64,000 bases of DNA from Brenneria nigrifluens DSM 30175 = ATCC 13028 (GCF_005484965.1 NZ_CP034036.1:2728001-2792000); one strand, 5' to 3'. Positions 17,278-26,552 are shown, counted from the first letter of the stretch. The notes: generated by a model from the letters alone, not told the origin. Program-made: numbers and translations.

Positions 17278-18344
17278 GCATTGAACAACTGGCGCGCGGC
17301 AACGTGCGCGCCCTGACGCCCTATCAGTCGGCGCGCCGCCTGGGCGGCAACGGCGATGTGTGGCTCAATGCCAACGAGTTTCCTCAGGCCCCCGAATACC
17401 AGTTGACCCTCCAGACGCTGAACCGCTACCCGGAGTGCCAGCCGAAACAGGTGATTGAGCGCTATGCCGACTACGCGGGGTTAACCACCGACCAGGTGCT
17501 GGTCAGCCGCGGGGCGGACGAAGGGATCGAACTGCTGATCCGCGCGTTCTGCGAACCGGGAAAGGACGCCATTCTGTTCTGTCCGCCCACCTACGGCATG
17601 TACGCGGTCAGCGCCGAAACCTTCGGCGTGGAGCGCCGCACCGCGCAAAGCACCGACGACTGGCAGCTGGATATGGCCTCTATCGAGAGCCAACTGGATG
17701 GCGTAAAGCTGGTGTATGTGTGCAGCCCCAATAACCCGACCGGCAATCTGGTGAACCAGGACGACCTGCGCCGTCTGCTGGCGCTGACCCAAGGCAAGGC
17801 GCTGGTGGTAGTGGACGAAGCCTATATCGAATTCTGCCCGCAGGCGTCGACCGTCGGCTGGCTGGCGGACTACCCGCACCTGGTCATCCTGCGCACCCTG
17901 TCGAAGGCCTATGCGCTGGCCGGCCTGCGCTGCGGCTTTACCCTGGCCAACGCGGACGTGATTGCGCTATTGCTGAAAGTGATCGCCCCTTATCCGCTCT
18001 CCCTGCCGGTGGCCGATATCGCCGCGCAGGCGTTGAGCGCGCAGGGAGTGGCGAAAATGCGCCGCAACGTGGCCGAGGTGGTGGAAAACCGCCGCTGGCT
18101 GGCCGAACGCCTAGCGCCGCTGGCCTGCGTGGAAAGCGTATTCCCCAGCGAAAGCAACTATCTGCTGGTGCGTTTTACCGCTTCCAGCCAGGTATTCAAG
18201 ACGCTGTGGGATCAAGGCATTATCCTGCGCGATCAGAATAAGCAGCCCGGATTGTCCGGCTGCTTACGCATCACCATCGGCAACCGCGATGAATGCGAAC
18301 GCGTTATCGAAGCATTACGGTCATTACCCGGAATCAACGCTTAA
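17274..18344 (+). CDS. hisC: Histidinol-phosphate aminotransferase HisC
   Basis: PLP-dependent class II aminotransferase, 356 residues, converting imidazole-acetol phosphate and glutamate to histidinol phosphate. The PLP lysine is K211 in TLSKAYALAGLRCG, and SPNNPTGN near residue 151 and DEAYIEF near 181 contact the cofactor. The start ATG overlaps the hisD stop by 4 bp with AGGAG upstream. A much earlier in-frame start inside hisD would add a nonsense extension and is rejected. Confidence 0.98.
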   Translation: MSIEQLARGNVRALTPYQSARRLGGNGDVWLNANEFPQAPEYQLTLQTLNRYPECQPKQVIERYADYAGLTTDQVLVSRGADEGIELLIRAFCEPGKDAILFCPPTYGMYAVSAETFGVERRTAQSTDDWQLDMASIESQLDGVKLVYVCSPNNPTGNLVNQDDLRRLLALTQGKALVVVDEAYIEFCPQASTVGWLADYPHLVILRTLSKAYALAGLRCGFTLANADVIALLLKVIAPYPLSLPVADIAAQALSAQGVAKMRRNVAEVVENRRWLAERLAPLACVESVFPSESNYLLVRFTASSQVFKTLWDQGIILRDQNKQPGLSGCLRITIGNRDECERVIEALRSLPGINA

Positions 18345-18359
18345 TCTCAAGGAGCCAAT

Positions 18360-19427
18360 GTGAGCCAGAAATATCTCTTTATCGACCGTGACGGAACATT
18401 GATTGCCGAGCCGCCCGAAGATTTTCAGGTTGACCGGTTGGATAAGCTGGCGCTGGAGCCGGACGTGATCCCCTCCCTGCTGGCGTTGCAAAAGGCGGGC
18501 TTCAAACTGGTGATGATCACCAATCAGGACGGCCTCGGCACCGCCAGCTTTCCGCAGGAAACCTTCGATCCGCCGCATAACCTGATGATGCAGATTTTCA
18601 CCTCCCAGGGCATTCGCTTTGCGGACGTGCTGATCTGTCCGCATCTTCCGGCCGACCAGTGCGCCTGCCGCAAGCCGAAAACGGCGCTGGTGACGGCGTA
18701 TCTGAACGACGGCGCCATAGACGTTGCCCACAGCTATGTGATCGGCGATCGGGAAACCGATTTACAGCTGGCGGAAAACATGGGCATCGGCGGCCTGCGC
18801 TATCAGCGCGACGGCCTGAACTGGCGCGCCATCGCCGACCAGCTCACCAAACGCAACCGCCACGCCCACGTCAACCGCGTCACGCGCGAAACGGCCATTG
18901 ACGTTAACGTCTGGCTGGATCAGGAAGGCGGCAGCAAAATCAATACCGGCGTCGGCTTTTTCGACCACATGCTGGATCAGATCGCCACCCACGGCGGTTT
19001 CCGCCTGAAAATAGAGGTGAAAGGCGACCTGTATATCGACGATCACCACACGGTGGAAGATACCGGGCTGGCGCTGGGCGAAGCGCTCAGCAAGGCGCTG
19101 GGCGATAAACGCGGCATCGGCCGTTTCGGCTTCGTGCTGCCGATGGATGAGTGTCTGGCGCGCTGCGCGCTGGATATTTCCGGGCGGCCGCATCTGGAAT
19201 ACAAGGCCGAATTCAGCTATCAGCGCGTGGGCGATCTGAGCACCGAAATGGTCGAACACTTCTTCCGCTCGCTCTCCTACGCCATGGGCTGCACGCTGCA
19301 CCTGAAAACCAAGGGGCGCAACGACCACCATCGCGTCGAAAGCCTGTTCAAGGCCTTCGGCCGGGCGCTGCGTCAGGCGATCAGGGTTGAGGGCGATACG
19401 CTGCCGAGTTCAAAAGGGGTGTTGTAA
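18360..19427 (+). CDS. hisB: Bifunctional histidinol-phosphatase / imidazoleglycerol-phosphate dehydratase HisB
   Basis: Fusion enzyme of 355 residues, the normal enterobacterial form. The N-terminal HAD phosphatase has the nucleophile motif FIDRDGTLI and a zinc loop CPHLPADQCACRKPK. The C-terminal dehydratase has the metal-binding motifs GFFDHMLDQIATHG and DDHHTVEDTG and later GRNDHHRVE. It carries out steps 6 and 8 of the pathway. Translation starts at GTG, since the ATG two bases earlier is immediately followed by a stop codon. The stop and the hisH start overlap as TAATG. Confidence 0.98.
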   Translation: MSQKYLFIDRDGTLIAEPPEDFQVDRLDKLALEPDVIPSLLALQKAGFKLVMITNQDGLGTASFPQETFDPPHNLMMQIFTSQGIRFADVLICPHLPADQCACRKPKTALVTAYLNDGAIDVAHSYVIGDRETDLQLAENMGIGGLRYQRDGLNWRAIADQLTKRNRHAHVNRVTRETAIDVNVWLDQEGGSKINTGVGFFDHMLDQIATHGGFRLKIEVKGDLYIDDHHTVEDTGLALGEALSKALGDKRGIGRFGFVLPMDECLARCALDISGRPHLEYKAEFSYQRVGDLSTEMVEHFFRSLSYAMGCTLHLKTKGRNDHHRVESLFKAFGRALRQAIRVEGDTLPSSKGVL

Positions 19428-20017
19428 TGAAGGTCGTTATTCTGGATACCGGCTGCGCCAACCTCTCTTCGGTCGATTACGCCGTACGGCGCCTAGGCTA
19501 CCAGCCCGTGGTCAGCCGGGAGGCCGAGGTGGTCCTGCACGCCGACAAGCTATTTTTACCCGGCGTCGGCACCGCGCAGGCGGCCATGAATCAACTGGCC
19601 GAACGCGAGCTGATCGACCTGATTAAAGCCTGTACCCAGCCGGTGCTGGGTATCTGCCTCGGGATGCAGCTGCTCGGCACCGCCAGCGATGAAAACGGCG
19701 GCATCGCCACGCTGGGCATTGTCGATGCGCCGGTGAAGCTGATGAAGGACCAGGGTTTGCCCCTGCCTCATATGGGCTGGAACCAGGTGATAGCGCAGGC
19801 CGGACACCGCCTGTTCCGCGATATCGCGGAAAACGCCTACTTCTACTTTGTCCACAGCTACGCCATGCCGGTGTGTCCGCACACCATCGCGCAGGCCAAC
19901 TACGGCGACCCCTTCACCGCCGCGCTGGAGAAAGACAATTTCTTCGGCGTGCAGTTTCACCCTGAACGTTCCGGCGCCGCCGGGGCGCAGTTGCTGAAAA
20001 ACTTTCTGGAGATGTAG
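19427..20017 (+). CDS. hisH: Imidazole glycerol phosphate synthase, glutaminase subunit HisH
   Basis: Class I glutamine amidotransferase of 196 residues that supplies ammonia to HisF. The nucleophile cysteine lies in GICLGMQLLG, and the catalytic His-Glu pair in FHPERSG near the C terminus. The oxyanion/interface segment LPGVGTA is present. The gene shares one base with the hisB stop, and hisA follows after 6 bp. Confidence 0.98.
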   Translation: MKVVILDTGCANLSSVDYAVRRLGYQPVVSREAEVVLHADKLFLPGVGTAQAAMNQLAERELIDLIKACTQPVLGICLGMQLLGTASDENGGIATLGIVDAPVKLMKDQGLPLPHMGWNQVIAQAGHRLFRDIAENAYFYFVHSYAMPVCPHTIAQANYGDPFTAALEKDNFFGVQFHPERSGAAGAQLLKNFLEM

Positions 20018-20023
20018 ATCGTC

Positions 20024-20761
20024 ATGATTATTCCCGCATTGGATCTGATAGACGGACAGGTGGTCCGTTTGCATCAGGGCGATTATGGTCAGCAGCGTCA
20101 GTACGGCAGCGATCCCCTGCCCCGGCTGCAGGACTACCAGCAACAGGGGGCGCAGGTATTGCATCTGGTCGATCTGACCGGCGCCAAAGATCCGTCCGCC
20201 CGTCAAATCCCGCTGCTGAAAACGCTGCTGTCCGGCGTGAGCGTGCCGGTTCAGGTCGGCGGCGGCATCCGCAGCGAGCAGGACGTGGAGGCGCTGCTCA
20301 ACGCCGGCGCGCGCCGCGTGGTTATCGGCTCCACCGCGGTAAAACAGCCGGAGCTGGTGCAGCAATGGTTCACCCGCTACGGCGCGGAAGCGCTGGTGCT
20401 GGCGCTGGATGTGCGTATTGACGCCGCCGGCGTTAAACGGGTGGCGATCAGCGGCTGGCAGGAGAACTCGGAATCGACGCTGGAGCAAATCGTCGAACGC
20501 TATCTGCCCTTCGGTCTGAAACACGTGCTGTGCACCGATATTTCGCGCGACGGCACCCTGAGCGGCTCCAACGTGGAGCTTTACCGCGAAATCAGCCGGC
20601 GCTACCCGCAGGTCGCCTTTCAGGCTTCCGGCGGCATCGGCAATCTGGCCGATATCGCCAATTTGCGCGGCAGCGGCGTACAGGGCGTGATCGTCGGGCG
20701 GGCGCTGCTGGAAGGTAAATTCAACGTAGCGGAGGCCATTTCATGCTGGCAAAACGGATAA
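20024..20761 (+). CDS. hisA: ProFAR isomerase HisA
   Basis: TIM-barrel isomerase (245 residues) opening the aminoaldose ring of ProFAR to PRFAR. The N-terminal catalytic aspartate lies in IIPALDLIDGQVVRL and the second in the TDISRDGTLSG strand. The phosphate loops VGGGIRS and ASGGIGN are intact. Its 3' end overlaps hisF by 19 bp, the usual arrangement. Confidence 0.98.
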   Translation: MIIPALDLIDGQVVRLHQGDYGQQRQYGSDPLPRLQDYQQQGAQVLHLVDLTGAKDPSARQIPLLKTLLSGVSVPVQVGGGIRSEQDVEALLNAGARRVVIGSTAVKQPELVQQWFTRYGAEALVLALDVRIDAAGVKRVAISGWQENSESTLEQIVERYLPFGLKHVLCTDISRDGTLSGSNVELYREISRRYPQVAFQASGGIGNLADIANLRGSGVQGVIVGRALLEGKFNVAEAISCWQNG

Positions 20762-21519
20762 TTCCCTGTCTGGACGTGCGTGACGGGCAGGTGGTCAAAG
20801 GCGTACAGTTCCGCAACCATGAAATTATCGGCGATATCGTTCCTCTGGCGCAGCGTTACGCCCAAGAAGGCGCCGATGAACTGGTATTTTACGATATCAC
20901 CGCGTCATCGGACGGCCGCGTGGTCGACAAGAGCTGGGTATCCCGCGTGGCCGAGGTGATCGACATTCCTTTCTGCGTGGCCGGCGGCATCAAAAGCGTG
21001 GAGGAAGCCGGGCAGATCCTCTCTTTCGGCGCGGATAAAATTTCCATCAATTCCCCGGCGCTGGCCGATCCGCAGTTGATTACCCGTCTGGCCGACCGTT
21101 ACGGCGTGCAGTGCATCGTCGTCGGGATTGATACCTGGCACGATGCGGCAACCGGCCGTTATCACGTCAATCAATACACCGGCGATGAAACGCGCACCAA
21201 GGTCACCACCTGGGAAACGCTGGAGTGGGTGGAAGAAGTACAAAAACGCGGCGCCGGCGAAATCGTCTTGAATATGATGAATCAGGACGGCGTGCGCAAC
21301 GGTTACGATTTACATCAGCTGAAACTGGTGCGGGAAGTCTGCCATGTGCCGCTGATTGCCTCCGGCGGCGCCGGCACCATGGCGCATTTTCTGGCCGCTT
21401 TCCAGGACGCCGCGGTTGACGGCGCGCTGGCGGCGTCGGTATTTCATAAGCAGATCATCAATATTGGTGAACTGAAAAACTATCTTAAGCAACAAGGCGT
21501 GGAGATTCGAGTGTGTTAA
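20743..21519 (+). CDS. hisF: Imidazole glycerol phosphate synthase, cyclase subunit HisF
   Basis: TIM-barrel synthase of 258 residues that combines PRFAR with ammonia from HisH, giving imidazole glycerol phosphate and AICAR. Catalytic aspartates are in IIPCLDVRDGQVVKG and NMMNQDGVRNGYD. Phosphate-binding loops are VAGGIKS and ASGGAGT. It starts inside the end of hisA and overlaps hisI by 7 bp. Confidence 0.98.
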   Translation: MLAKRIIPCLDVRDGQVVKGVQFRNHEIIGDIVPLAQRYAQEGADELVFYDITASSDGRVVDKSWVSRVAEVIDIPFCVAGGIKSVEEAGQILSFGADKISINSPALADPQLITRLADRYGVQCIVVGIDTWHDAATGRYHVNQYTGDETRTKVTTWETLEWVEEVQKRGAGEIVLNMMNQDGVRNGYDLHQLKLVREVCHVPLIASGGAGTMAHFLAAFQDAAVDGALAASVFHKQIINIGELKNYLKQQGVEIRVC

Positions 21520-22127
21520 GCGACGAACAAAAAAACCGACTGGATTGGAAAAAAACCGACGGTCTGCTGCCTGTGGTGGTACAACATGCGGTTTCCGGCG
21601 AAGTCCTGATGTTGGGCTATATGAATCAGGACGCGCTGCTGGCCACCGAAGAGAGCGGTAAGGTGACGTTTTTTTCCCGCACCAAACAGCGTTTGTGGAC
21701 CAAGGGCGAATCCTCCGGCAACTTTCTCCATGTGGTATCCATTACGCCGGACTGCGATAACGACACGCTGCTGGTTCTGGCCAATCCGATCGGGCCGACC
21801 TGTCACCTGGGCAGCAGCAGTTGCTTTTCCCCCGCCGCCAGCGACTGGCAATTTCTCTACCAGTTGGAACAGTTGCTGAGCGCGCGAAAAAACGCCGATC
21901 CCGCCAGTTCCTACACCGCCCGGTTATATGCCAGCGGCACCAAGCGCATTGCGCAGAAAGTGGGCGAAGAGGGTCTGGAAACCGCGCTGGCGGCCACCGT
22001 GCACGACCGGGAAGAGTTGACCAACGAAGCCGCCGACCTGATGTACCACCTGTTGGTGCTGTTGCAGGATCAGGATTTGGATATGGCGACCGTCATCAAT
22101 CGCTTAAAAGAACGCCATAATAAATAA
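21513..22127 (+). CDS. hisI: Bifunctional PR-AMP cyclohydrolase / PR-ATP pyrophosphatase HisIE
   Basis: Fusion protein of 204 residues catalysing steps 2 and 3 of histidine synthesis. The N-terminal cyclohydrolase has LMLGYMNQDAL, TKGESSGN and the metal-binding DCDNDTLL and GPTCH. The C-terminal pyrophosphatase contains SYTARLYASGTKRIAQKVGEEG cut by the family's helical metal-binding EExxE region (GEEGLETALAA). It is the last gene of the operon and is followed at once by a bidirectional terminator facing ihfB. Confidence 0.98.
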   Translation: MLSDEQKNRLDWKKTDGLLPVVVQHAVSGEVLMLGYMNQDALLATEESGKVTFFSRTKQRLWTKGESSGNFLHVVSITPDCDNDTLLVLANPIGPTCHLGSSSCFSPAASDWQFLYQLEQLLSARKNADPASSYTARLYASGTKRIAQKVGEEGLETALAATVHDREELTNEAADLMYHLLVLLQDQDLDMATVINRLKERHNK

Positions 22128-22132
22128 GCAAA

Positions 22133-22160
22133 AAAACGGCACCGTTTCCGGTGCCGTTTT
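22133..22160. terminator. Bidirectional terminator between hisI and ihfB
   Basis: A perfect 11-bp stem AAAACGGCACC / GGTGCCGTTTT with loop GTTTCC begins 6 bp after the hisI stop. A and T tracts flank it on each side, so it can end both the his mRNA and the convergent ihfB mRNA. Confidence 0.88.
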
Positions 22161-22227
22161 AAAATGCTTATTTAACAATCTATTGCAAGTAATATCGTCA
22201 GACGCCACATACTATCAGGGCAGTGAT

Positions 22228-22512
22228 TTACCCGTAAATATTGGCACGATCGCGCAGTTCCTTACCCGGTTTGAAGTGAGGGACATACTTGCCTTCCAAC
22301 TCGACTTTTTCACCCGTTTTCGGATTACGGCCGACGCGCGGTGCACGGTAGTGAAGAGAAAAACTGCCGAACCCACGGATCTCGATACGATCGCCTTCGG
22401 CCAACGTAGTGGCCATCTGCTCGAGCATCTCTTTAACTGCATCCTCAACCGTTTTGGCCGGAATATGAGATTGCTGTCCAGCAAGTCTTTCAATAAGTTC
22501 AGACTTGGTCAT
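22228..22512 (-). CDS. ihfB: Integration host factor subunit beta (HimD)
   Basis: DNA-bending HU-family protein of 94 residues that pairs with IhfA to shape promoters, the origin and recombination sites. It shows the N-terminal helical dimer region MTKSELIERLAGQQSHI and the beta-arm segment RNPKTGEKVELEGKYVPHF, where the proline at the arm tip intercalates into DNA. The order rpsA then ihfB on the same strand matches E. coli. Downstream, however, it meets hisI instead of ycaI, which marks the right border of the his/sbcB block. Confidence 0.98.
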   Translation of the reverse strand: MTKSELIERLAGQQSHIPAKTVEDAVKEMLEQMATTLAEGDRIEIRGFGSFSLHYRAPRVGRNPKTGEKVELEGKYVPHFKPGKELRDRANIYG

Positions 22513-22567
22513 GGTTCCTCCAAGTGGCGATTAGCTAAATAATCACCATAACTTACTACCGTTTCAA

Positions 22568-22593
22568 GAGCGGGCAACCCGTGTCGCCCGCTC
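22568..22593 (-). terminator. Hairpin between rpsA and ihfB
   Basis: Arms GAGCGGGC / GCCCGCTC enclose a 10-nt loop, 18 bp after the rpsA stop on the minus strand. No long T-tract follows, so partial termination is likely and ihfB may also have its own promoter. Confidence 0.5.
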
Positions 22594-22610
22594 CGCCGTT
22601 TTTTACCCGA

Positions 22611-24284
22611 TTACTCGCCTTTCGCTGCTTTGAACGCTTCAGCCATGGCGCTGGAGAAGTTGCTTTCTTCCTGTTTGTTGTTAACAGTCGCGATAGCATC
22701 TTTCTCGTCGGCTTCGTCCTTGGCACGAACGGACAGGCTGACCACGCGGTTTTTACGATCAACGCCGGTGTATTTGGCTTCAACGCTGTCGCCAACGTTC
22801 AATACCAGGGTGGCGTCTTCAATGCGGTCGCGAGAAGCTTCGGAAGCGCGCAGGTAACCTTCCACGCCGTCCGCTAATTCAACTGTAGCACCTTTGGCGT
22901 CAACCGCGGTGACTTTACCAGTAACAATAGCGCCTTTCTTGTTTACAGACAGGTAGTTATTGAACGGGTCTTCAGCCAGTTGTTTCACGCCCAGGGAGAT
23001 ACGTTCACGCTCGGCGTCAACCTGCAATACGACAGCGGCGATTTCATCGCCTTTCTTGTATTCGCGCACGGCTTCTTCGCCGGCCACGTTCCAGGAGATG
23101 TCAGACAGGTGAACCAGACCGTCGATGCCGCCATCCAGACCGATAAAGATACCGAAATCAGTGATGGATTTGATCTTGCCTTCAACGCGGTCGCCCTTGT
23201 TGTGGGTTTCGGCAAACTGCTGCCACGGATTGGCTTTGCACTGTTTCAGACCCAGGGAGATACGGCGACGTTCTTCGTCGATATCCAGAACCATTACTTC
23301 CACTACGTCGCCAACGTTGACCACTTTGGACGGATGGATGTTTTTGTTGGTCCAATCCATTTCGGAAACGTGAACCAGACCTTCAACGCCCTCTTCGATT
23401 TCAACGAAGCAGCCGTAGTCGGTCAGATTGGTTACGCGGCCGGTCAGGCGGGTGCTTTCCGGATAACGCTTGGCGATAGCCACCCATGGATCTTCGCCCA
23501 GCTGTTTCAGGCCCAGGGAAACACGAGTACGCTCGCGGTCGAATTTCAGCACCTTAACGGTGATTTCGTCGCCCACATTGACGATTTCGCTCGGATGTTT
23601 AACGCGTTTCCAAGCCATATCGGTGATATGCAGCAGGCCGTCGACGCCGCCCAGATCAACGAACGCACCGTAGTCGGTAAGGTTCTTGACGATACCTTTG
23701 ACTTCCATGCCTTCCTGCAGGTTTTCCAGCAGTTGATCGCGTTCGGCGCTGTTTTCGGATTCGATAACCGCACGGCGAGAAACCACAACGTTGTTGCGTT
23801 TCTGATCCAGCTTGATAACTTTGAACTCAAGCTCTTTGCCTTCCAGATGCAGCGTGTCGCGAACCGGACGCACGTCTACCAGCGAACCCGGCAGGAACGC
23901 GCGAATGCCGTTCAGCTCAACGGTGAAACCGCCCTTCACTTTACCGTTGATAACGCCGGTAACGGTCGCCGCTTCTTCGTAAGCTTTTTCCAGCGTCAGC
24001 CATGCTTCATGACGTTTGGCTTTCTCACGAGACAGCAGCGTTTCACCGAAGCCGTCTTCAACGGCATCCAGCGCTACGTCTACTTCATCGCCAACCTGAA
24101 TTTCCAGTTCGCCCTGAGCGTTTTTGAACTGCTCCACCGGAATGGCGGATTCAGATTTCAGTCCGGCGTCAACCAGTACCACGTCTTTATCAATGGCAAC
24201 CACAACGCCGCGCACGATGGAACCGGGACGGGTTTCGATTTCTTTCAGGGATTCTTCAAAGAGTTGAGCAAAAGATTCAGTCAT
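22611..24284 (-). CDS. rpsA: 30S ribosomal protein S1
   Basis: Essential mRNA-binding ribosomal protein of 557 residues, equal to E. coli S1. It consists of six S1/OB-fold repeats, visible as recurring V-x-G-x-V blocks with DYGAFVDLGGVDGLLHITDM, DYGCFVEIEEGVEGLVHVSE and DFGIFIGLDGGIDGLVHLSD. The first two repeats bind the 30S subunit and the later ones bind mRNA. The start MTESFAQLFEESL was chosen by alignment; a start 36 bp upstream would add a non-conserved leader. S1 normally represses its own translation, and the usual cmk-rpsA-ihfB order is kept. Confidence 0.98.
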   Translation of the reverse strand: MTESFAQLFEESLKEIETRPGSIVRGVVVAIDKDVVLVDAGLKSESAIPVEQFKNAQGELEIQVGDEVDVALDAVEDGFGETLLSREKAKRHEAWLTLEKAYEEAATVTGVINGKVKGGFTVELNGIRAFLPGSLVDVRPVRDTLHLEGKELEFKVIKLDQKRNNVVVSRRAVIESENSAERDQLLENLQEGMEVKGIVKNLTDYGAFVDLGGVDGLLHITDMAWKRVKHPSEIVNVGDEITVKVLKFDRERTRVSLGLKQLGEDPWVAIAKRYPESTRLTGRVTNLTDYGCFVEIEEGVEGLVHVSEMDWTNKNIHPSKVVNVGDVVEVMVLDIDEERRRISLGLKQCKANPWQQFAETHNKGDRVEGKIKSITDFGIFIGLDGGIDGLVHLSDISWNVAGEEAVREYKKGDEIAAVVLQVDAERERISLGVKQLAEDPFNNYLSVNKKGAIVTGKVTAVDAKGATVELADGVEGYLRASEASRDRIEDATLVLNVGDSVEAKYTGVDRKNRVVSLSVRAKDEADEKDAIATVNNKQEESNFSSAMAEAFKAAKGE

Positions 24285-24392
24285 GTTGATAATCTTAGGA
24301 GTCTTCAATTTAACGTCCATCCGGCATCCTGCTCGATGGGGTTGTTTAACATGCCCCGCTGTGCATCCTTACAGCGAGGTAAAAATTCATTT

Positions 24393-25079
24393 TTAAGCGT
24401 GCTTGGCCAGAATTTCGCGGGCATAGGCCAGCGCTCGCGCAATCACTTCGTCGATCGTCATCGCCGTTGAATCCAGCACCAGCGCATCTGCCGCCGGCAC
24501 CAGCGGCGCAACGGGCCGATTACGGTCGCGATCGTCGCGCTCCCTTATCTCGGATAAAAGACGTTCAAAGTTAACACTAAAGCCCTTCGCCTGCAACTGT
24601 AGCATACGTCGCTGGGCGCGTTCCTCCGCGCTGGCATCAAGGAAAATCTTCACCGGCGCATCGGGAAACACCACGGTTCCCATATCACGACCGTCGGCGA
24701 TCAGCCCCGGCGCCTCGCGAAACGCGCGCTGCCGGCGCAATAACGCTTCGCGAACCCGGGGGAAAGCCGCGGCCTGCGACGCCGTATTGCCGACCTCTTC
24801 AGCGCGGATCTCGTTACTGACGTCCTCGCCTTCCAAAACCACTTTCAGTTGCCCGTCTTCAGAGATAAAACGCACATCCAGATGAGAGGCCAGAGGAACC
24901 AGCGCTTCTTCTGAATGGATATCCACCTGATGATGTAAGGCCGCCAGCGCCAGAACGCGATAAATCGCTCCCGAATCCAGCAGGTTCCACTGTAAAGCTT
25001 CTGCCAGCGCTTTGCACAACGTACCTTTGCCTGCGCCACTCGGTCCGTCAACCGTAATCACCGGTGCAGTCACCGCCAT
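24393..25079 (-). CDS. cmk: Cytidylate kinase
   Basis: Cytoplasmic nucleotide kinase of 228 residues that phosphorylates CMP and dCMP with ATP. It shows the P-loop GPSGAGKGTLC near residues 12-22, the substrate segments LDSGAIYRVLAL and ADGRDMGTVVFPDA, and the lid region RERDDRDRNRPVAPL. GGAGAGAAAG lies just before the ATG. It sits 108 bp upstream of rpsA on the same strand, as in E. coli, where the two are partly co-transcribed. Confidence 0.97.
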   Translation of the reverse strand: MAVTAPVITVDGPSGAGKGTLCKALAEALQWNLLDSGAIYRVLALAALHHQVDIHSEEALVPLASHLDVRFISEDGQLKVVLEGEDVSNEIRAEEVGNTASQAAAFPRVREALLRRQRAFREAPGLIADGRDMGTVVFPDAPVKIFLDASAEERAQRRMLQLQAKGFSVNFERLLSEIRERDDRDRNRPVAPLVPAADALVLDSTAMTIDEVIARALAYAREILAKHA

Positions 25080-25222
25080 CTTTCTCTCCTTTACACTGGG
25101 AAATCCCGTTGATGTCGTTTTTAGACATTACGGTGCTTTATTATACGCATCAATGGCGAGAAAGGTTATATCGACGGGAAAAATAAGACGGCGCCTGATA
25201 GCGGGCCGGCGCTGTTGCCGAT

Positions 25223-25253
25223 GGGTAAGGCGGGGTTCAGCCCCGCCTTACCC
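25223..25253. terminator. Strong hairpin between aroA and cmk
   Basis: A perfect 13-bp stem, GGGTAAGGCGGGG with its complement, closes the loop TTCAG nine bases beyond the aroA stop. There is no T-tract on the minus strand. It may act as a weak terminator or protect the 3' end of the serC-aroA mRNA. Confidence 0.55.
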
Positions 25254-25262
25254 TCGAAGCCG

Positions 25263-26552
25263 TTATGCCGGTTCGCTTAAGCTCGCCAACTGGTCGAAAT
25301 AGTCAGGGAAGGTTTTGGCGGTGCATTTCGGGTCGAGAATGGTGACCGGCGTATCCGACAGGGCCACCAGGGAAAAGCACATCGCCATCCGATGGTCGTT
25401 ATAGGTTTCGATTTCGGCGGCTTTCAGCTTTGCCGGGGGCGTGATACGAATATAATCCTCACCCTCCTCCACCTGCGCGCCGACTTTACGCAACTCAATC
25501 GCCATGGCGGCCAGGCGATCGGTCTCTTTTACCCGCCAGTTATAAATATTGCGCAGCGTGGTGGTTCCGCCGGCGGCGAACAGCGCGGTGGTGGCGATGG
25601 TCATGGCGGCATCGGGAATATGGTTCATGTCCATATCTATCGCCCGGAGTTCGCCGCGCCGGCATTCGATGTAGTCATCGCCCCAGCGGATTTTCGCCCC
25701 CATCTTCTCCAATACGTCGGCAAAGCGGATATCGCCCTGCACGCTGGCGCGCCCGACGCCGGTAACCCGCACCGTGCCTCCTCTGATGGCCCCCGCCGCC
25801 AGGAAATAGGACGCCGACGACGCATCACCCTCCACCAAATAATCCCCCGGAGAGCGGTATTGCTGACCGCCTGAAACGTAAAACCGCTGATAATTCTCGT
25901 TACGCACCGCGATACCGAAGGTTTTCATCATATTCAAGGTGATATCGATATAGGGTTTGGAAACCAGATCGCCCTGAATGCGGATACGGGTATCCTGCGC
26001 CGCCAAAGGCGCCGCCATCAGCAGCGCGGTCAGAAACTGGCTGGATACGCTGCCGTCAACGCTGATGTCGCCCCCCTGAAACCCGCCGTGCAGGCGCAAG
26101 GGCGGGTAGTTTTCCTGCTCCAGGTAATCCACCTTCGCGCCGCCCTGGCGCAGGGAGTCAACCAGATGACCGATGGGACGCTCTTTCATCCGCGGCTCCC
26201 CCGTCAGAACGATGTCGCCGTCGGTCAAACATAGCGCCGCGGCCAGCGGGCGCATGGCGGTTCCCGCATTTCCCAGAAACAGTTCGAGCGGTTTCCGCGC
26301 CCGCAACGCGCCGCCTACCCCGACGATTTCGCACTGGGTGCGGCTGGAGGAGAGTTGATAACTCACCCCCAGCGTCTGTAGCGCATTAAGCATATGGCGA
26401 ACGTCATCGCTGTCCAGCAGGTTAGTCAACCGCGTCGTCCCGGCGGATAAGGCCGCCAGCAGGAGCGCCCGGTTCGAGACGCTTTTTGATCCAGGGAGGT
26501 TAATGGTGCCGTTAATCAATTTAACCGGCGGTAGGGTCAGGGATTGCTGCAT
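25263..26552 (-). CDS. aroA: EPSP synthase (3-phosphoshikimate 1-carboxyvinyltransferase)
   Basis: Sixth enzyme of the shikimate pathway, 429 residues, class I like E. coli. Signatures are INLPGSKSVSNRALLLAAL (substrate lysine and serine), LFLGNAGTAMRPLAA and GEPRMKERPIGHL. The base and phosphate residues lie in DMNHIPDAAMT and NWRVKETDRL. The start at MQQSLTLPPVKL is chosen by alignment; an upstream in-frame start would add 14 unrelated residues. serC precedes it with a hairpin in the 114-bp gap, the usual serC-aroA arrangement. Confidence 0.97.
   Translation of the reverse strand: MQQSLTLPPVKLINGTINLPGSKSVSNRALLLAALSAGTTRLTNLLDSDDVRHMLNALQTLGVSYQLSSSRTQCEIVGVGGALRARKPLELFLGNAGTAMRPLAAALCLTDGDIVLTGEPRMKERPIGHLVDSLRQGGAKVDYLEQENYPPLRLHGGFQGGDISVDGSVSSQFLTALLMAAPLAAQDTRIRIQGDLVSKPYIDITLNMMKTFGIAVRNENYQRFYVSGGQQYRSPGDYLVEGDASSASYFLAAGAIRGGTVRVTGVGRASVQGDIRFADVLEKMGAKIRWGDDYIECRRGELRAIDMDMNHIPDAAMTIATTALFAAGGTTTLRNIYNWRVKETDRLAAMAIELRKVGAQVEEGEDYIRITPPAKLKAAEIETYNDHRMAMCFSLVALSDTPVTILDPKCTAKTFPDYFDQLASLSEPA

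Noticed and set aside
22980..24470. 496-codon plus-strand ORF opposite rpsA and the end of cmk
   Set aside because: It is antisense to a fully matching S1 gene. Long open antisense frames arise from the codon bias of highly expressed genes, and its product resembles no family.
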